From Arcobacter sp. F155 (GTDB lineage: Bacteria > Campylobacterota > Campylobacteria > Campylobacterales > Arcobacteraceae), in assembly GCF_004116455.1 (NCBI RefSeq), contig NZ_PDJU01000008.1, positions 88,630-152,629 on the forward strand: a stretch of 64,000 bases of DNA. Direction: 5' to 3'. The position numbers were made by a program, and so were the translations under genes. A model generated the notes under the pieces. The model saw only the letters and a list, made by a program, of their open reading frames with translations, did not search any database and was not told the origin of the DNA. Numbering within the stretch: the stretch's first letter is position 1; every line of letters begins with the position of its first letter. This document shows positions 55,052 through 64,000 of the stretch, piece after piece.

Positions 55052-55727
55052 AGATTACATCTTTTTGAAACTCTTCAATACCTACAATTTTTCTTTCTAA
55101 TCTACTTTTTAAATTATCTTTATAATCTTGTGCTAAAGAGTCTATTTTTAAAAGTTCTAATACTTCTTTTTCATATTTTATAGGATTTAGATAACACTTA
55201 GATATAAACTCTATTGAATACTTTGTATTAACTCTTTTTTCTAAATTGAAGCTATCTCCTTTTGAAATCTTGCCCTCTTTTATAGTTCGTAGCAAAAATC
55301 CTGTTTTACACTCTTGAACTAAAGTTTTTGTTAGATTTTTTATTCCTGTGACTTTTGAAATAACAAAACAAGGAACCCTTGGCTGAGAAACTTCCAATAA
55401 TGTTTCACCACAAGAAAAGATATCTCCAATATAAATATCACTATCTGAACAATTTTCCAATGTAATATTTTCACCAAAAGAGCACTCTTTTAACTTGATA
55501 TCAAATTTCTCTTCTAAAAAGTCGTATGAACCTTGGGAATAAATACAAACAGCTCTATCTACTCCTCCATGATTTTTCTTATCAACTTGCACATCATTTT
55601 TTACACCAAGTTTAGAAACATGAATTTCATTTTGTGCTTCTTTTTTATATGCACTATTTAGTACTCTATTACTTAACTTATATTCTTTTGATTTTCCTAC
55701 AAAAAGATTTTTTATTACAAAATGCAT
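55050..55727 (-). CDS. MOSC-domain protein (YiiM-like)
   Basis: A 225-residue protein with a MOSC domain: KNDVQVDKKNHGGVDRAVCIYSQ near residue 45, GENITLENCSDSDIYIGDIF near 85, and the key cysteine in VSQPRVPCFVISK near 120. MOSC proteins such as YiiM and YcbX reduce N-hydroxylated compounds through a molybdenum cofactor bound to that cysteine. It lies upstream of arsR and runs in the same direction, but the arsR promoter lies at its end, so it may not be part of the arsenic unit. Confidence 0.82.
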   Translation of the reverse strand: MHFVIKNLFVGKSKEYKLSNRVLNSAYKKEAQNEIHVSKLGVKNDVQVDKKNHGGVDRAVCIYSQGSYDFLEEKFDIKLKECSFGENITLENCSDSDIYIGDIFSCGETLLEVSQPRVPCFVISKVTGIKNLTKTLVQECKTGFLLRTIKEGKISKGDSFNLEKRVNTKYSIEFISKCYLNPIKYEKEVLELLKIDSLAQDYKDNLKSRLERKIVGIEEFQKDVI

Positions 55728-55833
55728 TTATTTCCTTTAAAAATGAAATATTACAACTTAATTTCTTACTATTAATTTACATCTATTTAAACTTATTATA
55801 TACTACTATTATAATCCACAGAGGAACCAATAT

Positions 55834-58275
55834 ATGGCATTAAATGCAATAAAAATAATTTTTACTTTTATAATACTATTAACATGCTCCCATGCAAACA
55901 ACTCTTTAAGACTATCTAATAATTTAAAATCTAATATTGATATTTTAGCAAATCAAGTTGAATTATACTTTCAAACAAATACAGGAAAAAGAGAAGTCTA
56001 TATTTCTAACTTATTTAAAGTATATTATGAAAACTATGACAAGATAGCTGCTTTTGAAATAAAAAATGACTTTAAAACAATATATAGCTCATTTAGAGAT
56101 GATGAATCAATGAGCCTTTTTAAAGATGTTGAACTATCACTAAATTTTGACAAGACTGATGAGTATTATGAAAAAGAGATACTAAATTTAAAGGGACAAA
56201 AAATAGCTACTTTAGTAGTATATTTTAAAAAGACAATCAACTTTTCAAAGCAAGAGCTTGAATACTTACAAAATAAAAAAGTATTAAGAGTTCAAAATGA
56301 TGCAAGTTTACCTCCATATAACTTCAACGAAAATGGAATTCCTACAGGTTATGCAATAGACTATTTAGAACTGATTGCAAATGAATTAGCACTAGAACTA
56401 GAGTTTGTTCAAGGGAAATGGGACGACTTTATGAATATGCTAGAAGACGAAGAACTTGATTTAATGATTAATGTTTTAAAGTCAAAACAAAGAGAAGAGA
56501 GATTCCTTTTTTCAAATAAAGCTTTTGTAACTTCACCTCTAGCTATGCTAACTAGAATTGAGCACAAAAATGTTCACACTTTCAAAGAGATGGAAGGTGA
56601 GACTATGGCTCTTGTTGAGGGATATCACAGTTATGATAGAGTAAAAAGAGATTATCCTAAAATTGATGTTTATCCAACACCTGACACAATTACTATGATG
56701 AAAGCCGTATCACAAGGAAAAGCAGATGGAGCATATGGTTTAAAATCAGTTTTAGATTACAACATAAACAAACACTATTTATCAAACCTAAAAACAATGA
56801 GAAATACAGATGATGATGAGTTTGGCTTCTACTTTGCATATAACAAAGAAAACCTTATTTTAAAAAGTATTATACAAAAAGCAGAAAAACTAATCTCAAA
56901 AAAAGATATCGAAGAGTTAAATAACAAATGGTTCCAAAAATTTAAAGAGACAAAAAAAAGAAGTAAAAACTACCTTTTTACTCAATCAGAAATATTCTAT
57001 TTAAATAAAAAAGGTGCAATAACAATGTGTATTGACCCAGATTCTGCACCTTTTGAATTCCTTACTAGAAAAGGAGAATACTCTGGAATTATCGCTAACT
57101 TTATGGAGGCAATGTCAAAAAACTCTGGTATAAAGTTTGAAATACTTGGCAAAGAATCATGGAGTTCATCTTTAGATGCGGTTAAAAATCAGTTGTGTGA
57201 TATCTCACCTTTTACTGTTCAAACTACTGAAAGAACTGAATACCTTAACTTTACAAAAAAATACTTCACTTTTTCAAATGTAATTGCAACAAAAGATTCA
57301 GAGATTTTTATTGACTCTTTAGATGATATAAAAGATAAGAAAATAGCTGTTGTAAAAGATTATGCTACAAAAGATTTTATAAAAAGAAAATACCCTAATA
57401 TAAAAATTGTAGAAGTTGACAATACTTTAGAAGGATTAAAAAAAGTAAGCAAATCAGAAGTATTTGCACATGTAGGACTTTTTCCTGCAGTAGCTCAAAC
57501 ACTTCAAAAGAACAATATTCAGAATGTAAAGATTACAGGAAAAACTTCTATTGATATTGAAGCTAAGATTGCTATTAGGAATGATGAACCTATTTTACAA
57601 AGTATTTTAAATAAGGCTATCAATTCTGTAAAAGAAGAAGAGAAGGAACAAGTACTTGATAAATGGCTTACAATCATTAAAGAAGAAGGATTAAATACAA
57701 AACTATTTATACAGATAATTACGGCTATAGTAATTATCTCTGCACTTATTATCTTCTTTGTTATTTACAATTCAAATAAGAAACTAAGAAGATTGTCTCA
57801 AACAGATAAGTTGACTAATGTGTACAATCGATTTAAGCTTGACTCTTTAATTGAAGAAGAGATGAATAGAAGAAAACGATATGGACAAGAACTAAGTATT
57901 GTTCTTATTGATATAGATTTCTTTAAAAAGATAAATGATATTCATGGTCACTTATCAGGGGATAAAATACTTCAAGAGTTTTCTAAAACCATAAAAAGAA
58001 ATCTTAGAGAAACAGACCATTTTGGAAGATGGGGAGGAGAAGAGTTCCTTGTTATTTTACCTAATACAAATAGCGAAGAGGCCTATATTCTTGCTGAAAA
58101 ACTAAGAAAGACTATTGAAACTGCTAAGTTTTATAAAGATATAAAAGTAACTGCTAGTTTTGGTATCGCACAATGCGAAGATATAGATAGTAATAAATGT
58201 TTAAATAATGTAGATAAAGCTTTATATGAAGCTAAAAATAGTAATAGAAATTGTGTGAAGATTTATAAAAAGTAG
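55834..58275 (+). CDS. Diguanylate cyclase with two periplasmic solute-binding sensor domains
   Basis: An 813-residue membrane protein. Signal-peptide-like N-terminus (about 1-21), a periplasmic region, two SBP_bac_3-type domains (about 145-365 and 385-620), a membrane helix (about 626-648) and a GGDEF domain. The active site reads GGEEF (734-738), and RETD stands five residues before it, the position of the product-binding inhibitory site (RxxD). It should make cyclic-di-GMP in response to a small ligand such as an amino acid. It starts with GAGGAA upstream. The tad riboswitch at 17.4 kb is a possible receiver of the signal. Confidence 0.9.
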   Translation: MALNAIKIIFTFIILLTCSHANNSLRLSNNLKSNIDILANQVELYFQTNTGKREVYISNLFKVYYENYDKIAAFEIKNDFKTIYSSFRDDESMSLFKDVELSLNFDKTDEYYEKEILNLKGQKIATLVVYFKKTINFSKQELEYLQNKKVLRVQNDASLPPYNFNENGIPTGYAIDYLELIANELALELEFVQGKWDDFMNMLEDEELDLMINVLKSKQREERFLFSNKAFVTSPLAMLTRIEHKNVHTFKEMEGETMALVEGYHSYDRVKRDYPKIDVYPTPDTITMMKAVSQGKADGAYGLKSVLDYNINKHYLSNLKTMRNTDDDEFGFYFAYNKENLILKSIIQKAEKLISKKDIEELNNKWFQKFKETKKRSKNYLFTQSEIFYLNKKGAITMCIDPDSAPFEFLTRKGEYSGIIANFMEAMSKNSGIKFEILGKESWSSSLDAVKNQLCDISPFTVQTTERTEYLNFTKKYFTFSNVIATKDSEIFIDSLDDIKDKKIAVVKDYATKDFIKRKYPNIKIVEVDNTLEGLKKVSKSEVFAHVGLFPAVAQTLQKNNIQNVKITGKTSIDIEAKIAIRNDEPILQSILNKAINSVKEEEKEQVLDKWLTIIKEEGLNTKLFIQIITAIVIISALIIFFVIYNSNKKLRRLSQTDKLTNVYNRFKLDSLIEEEMNRRKRYGQELSIVLIDIDFFKKINDIHGHLSGDKILQEFSKTIKRNLRETDHFGRWGGEEFLVILPNTNSEEAYILAEKLRKTIETAKFYKDIKVTASFGIAQCEDIDSNKCLNNVDKALYEAKNSNRNCVKIYKK

Positions 58276-58294
58276 GAGTTTTTTCCTACCTTTT
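58272..58294 (+). terminator. Terminator after the diguanylate cyclase gene
   Basis: A 6-bp GTAGGA / TCCTAC stem with a 6-base loop, followed by CTTTT. It overlaps the stop codon and precedes the convergent tkt stop. Confidence 0.55.
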
Positions 58295-58302
58295 ATTATT
58301 TA

Positions 58303-60213
58303 TTATAATTCGTTTTTAATTCTTTCAACTAAAGACTCAACTGTAAATCCAAACTCTTTAAATAGTTCACCAGCTGGTCCAGATGCACCGAATGTATCCA
58401 TTCCAAATACTTCATCAGCAAATTTATAATACTCTAAACCTCTTGCAGCTTCAACAGCAAATACTTTTGTAGAAGGCTTGATGATTTTTGAGATATACTC
58501 TTTATCTTGCTCAACTAAAAGGTCAAAACAAGGAACAGAAACTACATTTGCTTTTATACCTTCTTTATCTAGTTCACAAGCTGCTTTAAGTGCTAAAGAA
58601 ACTTCAGAACCAGAAGCCATAATTGTAACTGTTGCATCTTCTCTTTCTTTTAATAAGTATCCACCATTTGATACATCACCATAAGCTTTCTCTTTTTTAA
58701 GTACTTCTAGGTTTTGTCTTGAACAAACAAATGCAGTTGGAGCATTCATGTTAAGTGCAATTTTCCATGAATCAACATTTTCATTTGCATCAGCAGGTCT
58801 AAATGTATAGAAGTTTGGTAACGCTCTAAATTGAGATAAGTGCTCAATTGGTTGGTGAGTTGGTCCATCTTCTCCAACACCAATAGAGTCATGAGTCCAT
58901 ACAAAATGTTGTGGAATTGAAGCTAATGCTGCAATTCTTGCACTTGGTTTTAAGTAATCTGAGAATACAAAGAATGTAGCAGAGAACACTCTAAATAATC
59001 CATAAAGGTTCATTGCATTTGTCATTGCTGCCATTGCATGTTCTTTAATACCAAAGTGAATATTTCTACCTTCAGGGAAATCACCTTTTCCTGAAAGCTC
59101 AGTTTTATTTGATGGAGCAAGGTCAGCTGAACCACCTAAGAAACCTGGAACTGCATCTGCGATTGCATTTAAGATTTTATGATTTGAACCTCTTGTTGCA
59201 ACTGATGCACCAGCTTCAAACTCAGGGTAGTTAATTGCATCAAAATTAGGATTCTGTAACTCTTCAATTTTTGCTTTTGCTTCATCTGATAATGATTCAG
59301 TCCAAGCATTCTCTGCTTCAACACCTTTGATTAATTTATCAAATGCACCTTTGATATCATATGGAACAACAAAAGTTTCATCTGGGTCAAACCCTGCTTT
59401 TACTTTAGATGCTTTAATCTCATCTTCACCTAATGGAGCACCATGTGTATGATGGCTTCCCTCCATTGTTGCTGCACCTTTACCAATTGCAGTATTTGCA
59501 ATAATAAGTGCTGGTTTATCAGAAGCTTTTGCAGCAATGATTGCTTTGTCAATTTGGTCAAAGTTATGTCCATCTACTTCTAATACTTCAAAATTAATTG
59601 CTTGGAATCTTTTCTTAACATTTTCAGACCATGCAATTGAAGTATCACCTTCAATTGTGATTTCATTTGAGTCATAAATAATAACTAAGTTGTCTAAGTT
59701 TAAGTGTCCTGCTGTAGCACATGCTTCATAAGAAATACCTTCTTGTAAATCTCCATCACCACAAAGACAGTATACATTGTGATTGATAACATCTTTTCCT
59801 AAAACATTTTGTGCATATTTTGAAGCCATTGCAAAACCAACTGCATTTGCAATCCCTTGACCTAATGGACCAGTTGTAATTTCAACACCATGAGTATGTC
59901 CATATTCAGGATGACCTGGAGTTTTAGAGTTATGTTGTCTAAACTCTTTCATATCTGATAAACTTACATCAAATCCCCAAAGATGTAATAAAGAGTAAAC
60001 TAAACCTGTAGCATGACCACCTGAGAAAACTAATCTATCTCTGTTTAGCCATTTGTCATTTGATGGGTTTAAATTTAAGTGAGAACTTAAAACTGTAGCA
60101 ATATCAGCCATACCCATTGGTGCACCTGGGTGTCCTGAGTTTGCTTTTTGAACCATATCAGCTGCTAAGAACCTAATCGTATCTGCTTGTTTTTGAAGTA
60201 GTTGTTTTGACAT
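58303..60213 (-). CDS. tkt: Transketolase
   Basis: A 636-residue thiamine-diphosphate enzyme of the nonoxidative pentose-phosphate pathway. The ThDP motif starts at GDGDLQEGISYEA near residue 153 and continues to the usual NN-type position near 185; the N-terminal SGHPGAPMGMADIA near residue 26 and the C-terminal HDSIGVGEDGPTHQPIEHL near 445 are diagnostic. It supplies erythrose 4-phosphate to the DAHP synthase near 18 kb. Transcribed alone. Confidence 0.95.
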   Translation of the reverse strand: MSKQLLQKQADTIRFLAADMVQKANSGHPGAPMGMADIATVLSSHLNLNPSNDKWLNRDRLVFSGGHATGLVYSLLHLWGFDVSLSDMKEFRQHNSKTPGHPEYGHTHGVEITTGPLGQGIANAVGFAMASKYAQNVLGKDVINHNVYCLCGDGDLQEGISYEACATAGHLNLDNLVIIYDSNEITIEGDTSIAWSENVKKRFQAINFEVLEVDGHNFDQIDKAIIAAKASDKPALIIANTAIGKGAATMEGSHHTHGAPLGEDEIKASKVKAGFDPDETFVVPYDIKGAFDKLIKGVEAENAWTESLSDEAKAKIEELQNPNFDAINYPEFEAGASVATRGSNHKILNAIADAVPGFLGGSADLAPSNKTELSGKGDFPEGRNIHFGIKEHAMAAMTNAMNLYGLFRVFSATFFVFSDYLKPSARIAALASIPQHFVWTHDSIGVGEDGPTHQPIEHLSQFRALPNFYTFRPADANENVDSWKIALNMNAPTAFVCSRQNLEVLKKEKAYGDVSNGGYLLKEREDATVTIMASGSEVSLALKAACELDKEGIKANVVSVPCFDLLVEQDKEYISKIIKPSTKVFAVEAARGLEYYKFADEVFGMDTFGASGPAGELFKEFGFTVESLVERIKNEL

Positions 60214-60312
60214 AATTATCCTAATTATTGTGTGTTTTGTTGATTAATTTTGTGCGATTATACCTAAAAAAAGTTAAATGGTATTTGAAGTGAATTTTAA
60301 AGTAAAAGAGTT

Positions 60313-60341
60313 AAAAGAAAAGGAAAATTTCCTTTTCTTTT
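60313..60341 (-). terminator. Terminator of the giant adhesin gene
   Basis: An 11-bp stem (AAAAGAAAAGG / CCTTTTCTTTT) with a 7-base loop directly after the adhesin stop, with TTTT-rich sequence on the minus-strand side. Confidence 0.6.
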
Positions 60342-63300
60342 TTAGATATCTGCTTCTATATCAGTTTCGATCATCACTTTAATATTTGAAGTTGAATCTG
60401 TTCCCCCTTGATATACATTAAACTCATCATTTGAGGCATCATTATCTTTTATCCAATTCCCCTCAAGCTCAACTTTATCAGTACTATCTCCGAAGATTTT
60501 TAAGATATTTTCATTATCAGTTAACTCTTCAACGCTCTGTTCATCAATTATTAGTTCATTAACTATATCATTCGTTAAATCAATTTGGTTAACATTCTCA
60601 GGAAGTGAGTTTCTTGGTAATTCACTTAAATCAATATCTCCATCAATGTCAAGAATATTTTGATTACTATTAGTTTCAGGAACATCAATTACAATATTAA
60701 CATCAAACGATGTAGAATCTCCATCTTCATCACTAGCTATTATTTCAAATGATTTTATTGTATCATTTTCAAATTCATTTGATTGAGATGTATATTTATA
60801 ATCTCCTGTATCAAAGTCAAATATTAATGTTCCATCTCCATTTATAGATAATCCATCTTCTGGGAAACTATCTTTAGAGTACTCAATATTATCTATTTTT
60901 ATAGTATCAATAGAAATATTACCATCTCCACCTTCTACATTATCTATAACATTACCTTCCACACTAGTACTTACAGTATCTTGTAAAATATCATTTAGAG
61001 AATTTGCATTCTCAACGATAATAACATCATCATCTGGATTTTGAGAAATTTCTCTTAAGTATGAATTCAATTCATTAGTTCCTAAACCTACTGAATATGT
61101 TTTATCAAAACCTAAATCTTTCCAATCTTCTACAATACTATCATTTATATCAGTTAGTCTACTTCCATTTCCATCTCTATACCAACCTTCATCTATCCAT
61201 TTCCATTTATTCCAGTCAAAATGTTCTTCTTCGTAATGCATCCCATATGTTGGTTCCCCATCAGATACAAAATATGATACTGTATCTCCATCTAAAGGAG
61301 CTGGATTTTCTTTTAATTCATCAATAACATTTAATAATGCATCATCATAATTTGTTCCACCATTGGCACTTAAGTCATCTATAATATCTATTGCTTCACT
61401 TGCAGAAAGCCAAACAGAGCCTGAATTATTCTCTTCCACATTTGCATATCCACTAAATACAGTTAGTAAAACTTTTACTTGCCCTAAATCATCATATTTG
61501 TTTATCATATTTGTTAATGCAGTTTTTGCTAAAGATAACTTATCATTCATACTTCCAGAAACATCAATTGTCAGTACTAAATTAGTATTCTTCTCACTAA
61601 ATACTATATTTTGTGTTTCATCTACACTTGATACAGTTGCATCACTATCTGTTGAAGTCTCAAAATTTTGCTCGTCTTCATTATCTCTTTTTTCAGTTGC
61701 AGTAGCAGTAATAGTTAAATTAACATTATCTGTACCTTCAGGAACTATCATTTTAATATCTGAATAACTTATATTTGTTACATCTTCAGATATTGTTAAG
61801 CTCCATTCTCCATTTCCTTCATCAACTAAAAGGTTTGAATCAAAAGTTGCTCCCTCTGGAACACCACTAATTTTTACACTTAATGTTTCACTTCCATCTA
61901 TATCAGTTAATGCTGCACTAATATCTACACTGTACTCAAGAGAAGAACCAAATACATAAGTATCTGTTTGTGTTGTTGGTCCTTCATATGTATCAACTTT
62001 ATTATCTGATGAAGTAACATCTCTCAAATAATTACCATACTCATCAAATATTTTAGTACCTCCTTTTATTTCATATCCAACAATTGTTTTTCCAGTAGAT
62101 TCTTCTATTGCTTGAATGTATTTTGTTGGATCAGTAGGGTCTTTAGTATCATTGTATGGCTCTAATTTTATTCTAGTCCCATCAGAAAACTCATAATTAA
62201 CATGAGAAATACCACTACCTTTTGGTAACTCATAAACAGATGGTACAATAGTTAATGGCTCTCCCACTGAAATTGAAACTTCAGGTGCATCTGCAACTGC
62301 AAGAACGTCAATTATAGTTGTATACTCTTCATCTGTAAAGTTTCCATCTTCATCACCAACTTTAAATTTAAAGCTACCATCTTCATCGCTATTTGAATCT
62401 GGTGTAAAAGTAACTTTACCAGAAGCTATATCAGCTAATGAAATCACTTGGTTTTCAGCTATTTCAATAGTAGTATCTTCTGTAACAACATGAGTATTAC
62501 CTTCTTTATCAATTACTGTTTGTCCTTTTGTTACTTTATAATATAAAGTTCCATTTTCAGGTAATTCTGTAATTTTAAATTCAACAACATCTTTTCCTAA
62601 TTCACCAAAATCTGTTTCAGTTAATGTATAGCTTGTGTCTTCATCAACAACTATTTGATCATCAGTTGAACTTAAATCATCTTTGAATGAATCACTTAAG
62701 TCAAAAGAGTCACTAGTTTCTTCTACATCTTCATAGTTTCCACCAACTATATCTTTAACAATAATATTAATATTTGATAAATCATCAAAATCTTTTGCAT
62801 CAACAGTTAAAGAGCCTCTTCCTGTTGCATTTAAATCAACCTCATACTCGAATCCATTTACTAAAACAATTGCTTTTGCTTGACCTTGAGGAGGATAATT
62901 TTCATCTACTTGGATATTAAATGTAACCTTACCTTCTGATGTATCAATATTTGTAATTTCTGGATCAATTACTTCAGTATATGAGATTTTATTTATTAAG
63001 TAGTCATCATCATATCCAGGTGCACTAAATTCAACTTTATCAAAAGCCATTGGATTTCCATTTTCATCAGGGAACTCAAAAGTATAAGATAGGTCAACTC
63101 TATCTGTTCCACCTTGTGCTTGAACTGATTTTATTAAATTTCCATGGATATCATAATAACTTACTGTGGCATCAGTATTAGAACCTCCTCCTGAAACTTT
63201 TGCATATCCTAACTCTTGTCCATTATTAGAGAATGTTACAACTGCAGTTTCTCCATTATGTCTCCATGCAAAAGCTACATCTAATGAATCTGCATCATTA

Positions 63301-64000
63301 TCAAAAGTAAAGACTATTTTTTCACTTACTCCATTCTTACCATGTCCTAGCTCTGAGCTATCACCAGAACCAGAAGTTTTCCCTAGAACACCAAAACCAT
63401 CATGATTTGTTCCTTTAACAACAGATAAAGTTCCTTCATTACCATATATATCATATGCAGTTACATTAATTCCTGTTGCTTCACCAAACTCAGTATCAAC
63501 ATCAATTATCTTTGGAGAAGTAGCTACTGCTGTTACTGTTACACTAACAGGATCATTATCGTCTTTTATAGTAATAACCGCTTCTTTATTGGTAATATCT
63601 ATTTCATCATTTGATATAGAGTCAATAGTTACAGTTTCCTTAGTCTCTCCTTGATCATAAGCATCATCTACTCTCGATGTTTCAACTTCTATACTTCCAG
63701 TAAGTTTACCAGCTTCAATTAAAATAGTATCTCCACTACTTAAAGTAATAGTTAAATCCTCACTTAGTGCTACATCAATAGTTGCTGTAACTAATCCTTT
63801 TACCTTGTCTCCTGTAGCAGTTCCGTCTGTAACTTCGAAAACTTCACTTCCTGATAAAGTAATTGTAGGAGTAGCTTCATTATCTAAGATTGTTCCTGTT
63901 GCATCTACTCCACCTACAGAAATCTCATACGCTTCTGTATCTTCTTTTAATGCATCATCTACTGTTGGTGTTGTAATTGTAAACTCTGTTACTCCTGCTG
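60342..64000 (-). CDS. C-terminal 1219 residues of a giant repeat adhesin with a VWA domain (runs off the right edge)
   Basis: The minus-strand frame ends at 60342 and stays open to the window edge; the ATG at 63050 is internal (FPDENGNPMAFDKV). The visible part has Calx-beta/bacterial Ig-like repeats (63.5-64 kb; TEFTITTPTVDDALKEDTEAY and ATGTILDNEATPTITLSG), a cadherin-like part, and a VWA domain (about 61.0-61.6 kb) with an intact MIDAS (DVSGSMN, GGTNYDDA, SDGEPTYG). The acidic composition and the C-terminal tail (GDSTDKVELEGNW to MIETDIEADI) fit type I-secreted giant adhesins such as LapA/BapA. No classical RTX nonapeptides are seen. Confidence 0.85.
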   Translation of the reverse strand, partial: AGVTEFTITTPTVDDALKEDTEAYEISVGGVDATGTILDNEATPTITLSGSEVFEVTDGTATGDKVKGLVTATIDVALSEDLTITLSSGDTILIEAGKLTGSIEVETSRVDDAYDQGETKETVTIDSISNDEIDITNKEAVITIKDDNDPVSVTVTAVATSPKIIDVDTEFGEATGINVTAYDIYGNEGTLSVVKGTNHDGFGVLGKTSGSGDSSELGHGKNGVSEKIVFTFDNDADSLDVAFAWRHNGETAVVTFSNNGQELGYAKVSGGGSNTDATVSYYDIHGNLIKSVQAQGGTDRVDLSYTFEFPDENGNPMAFDKVEFSAPGYDDDYLINKISYTEVIDPEITNIDTSEGKVTFNIQVDENYPPQGQAKAIVLVNGFEYEVDLNATGRGSLTVDAKDFDDLSNINIIVKDIVGGNYEDVEETSDSFDLSDSFKDDLSSTDDQIVVDEDTSYTLTETDFGELGKDVVEFKITELPENGTLYYKVTKGQTVIDKEGNTHVVTEDTTIEIAENQVISLADIASGKVTFTPDSNSDEDGSFKFKVGDEDGNFTDEEYTTIIDVLAVADAPEVSISVGEPLTIVPSVYELPKGSGISHVNYEFSDGTRIKLEPYNDTKDPTDPTKYIQAIEESTGKTIVGYEIKGGTKIFDEYGNYLRDVTSSDNKVDTYEGPTTQTDTYVFGSSLEYSVDISAALTDIDGSETLSVKISGVPEGATFDSNLLVDEGNGEWSLTISEDVTNISYSDIKMIVPEGTDNVNLTITATATEKRDNEDEQNFETSTDSDATVSSVDETQNIVFSEKNTNLVLTIDVSGSMNDKLSLAKTALTNMINKYDDLGQVKVLLTVFSGYANVEENNSGSVWLSASEAIDIIDDLSANGGTNYDDALLNVIDELKENPAPLDGDTVSYFVSDGEPTYGMHYEEEHFDWNKWKWIDEGWYRDGNGSRLTDINDSIVEDWKDLGFDKTYSVGLGTNELNSYLREISQNPDDDVIIVENANSLNDILQDTVSTSVEGNVIDNVEGGDGNISIDTIKIDNIEYSKDSFPEDGLSINGDGTLIFDFDTGDYKYTSQSNEFENDTIKSFEIIASDEDGDSTSFDVNIVIDVPETNSNQNILDIDGDIDLSELPRNSLPENVNQIDLTNDIVNELIIDEQSVEELTDNENILKIFGDSTDKVELEGNWIKDNDASNDEFNVYQGGTDSTSNIKVMIETDIEADI

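Noticed and set aside
60342..63050. A separate 902-residue gene starting with ATG at 63050
   Set aside because: The frame continues upstream without a stop to the window edge and the residues before that Met read as the same repeat protein, so it is an internal methionine.

Overview
The window is AT-rich DNA (roughly 30% GC by eye) from a motile Campylobacterota bacterium, most likely Arcobacter or a close relative (Arcobacteraceae). Supporting points are protein families typical of that class (COG3400 TrkA-like protein, class II DAHP synthase, MotE-like and FliT-like flagellar proteins), Campylobacterota-style gene order, TATAAT -10 boxes without obvious -35 boxes, and GTG/TTG starts. No rRNA, tRNA, transposase or CRISPR array was seen. 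The assignment rests on recognised protein families only; no database search was run.

Layout. (1) 1-7.4 kb: end of an unknown protein, nhaA, murC, a small conserved protein, a PLP aminotransferase, a COG3400 protein and divergent tgt. (2) 7.5-17.5 kb: a ten-gene Tad/Flp pilus operon on the minus strand (flp, prepilin peptidase, TadG-like, TadZ, TadA, TadB, TadC, CpaB/RcpC, TadE-like, secretin). Its leader contains a convincing GEMM-I cyclic-di-GMP riboswitch, and a terminator hairpin lies between flp and the rest. (3) 17.6-27 kb: housekeeping genes (gatC, class II DAHP synthase, tal, serB, ruvX, acpS, panC, rimO, tilS). Among them is an ArsC/Spx-family gene whose catalytic cysteine codon is an in-frame TGA followed by a SECIS-like hairpin, so it is probably a selenoprotein. 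(4) 27-37.9 kb: a flagellar cluster (FliT-like, fliS, fliD, flgK, flgH, fliL, MotE-like, FliJ-like, fliQ, an acidic protein; divergent flgI and fliM). (5) 37.9-46.6 kb: pyrC, two tandem amt-PII pairs, and a divergent operon ending in glnD, which together form a nitrogen-sensing block. (6) 46.6-55 kb: a fused LplT-PlsC-acyl-ACP synthetase, RarD, and an arsenic island (redox protein, permease, arsC, arsB, gamma-glutamylcyclotransferase, arsR). The island has two near-identical ArsR operators and a pair of head-to-head ~105-nt palindromic elements between arsB and arsC. (7) 55-64 kb: MOSC protein, a periplasmic-sensing diguanylate cyclase, transketolase, and the C-terminal 1219 residues of a giant repeat adhesin with a von Willebrand A domain, cut by the window edge.

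How the parts fit: several modules are surface and lifestyle functions (Tad pili, flagella, giant adhesin, diguanylate cyclase). The riboswitch gives a direct route by which cyclic-di-GMP could control pili. GlnD with two PII/Amt pairs would link ammonium uptake to nitrogen status. The strongest unusual items are the UGA-containing ArsC-like gene, the riboswitch with its possible alternative hairpin, and the two covarying palindromic elements in the arsenic island.
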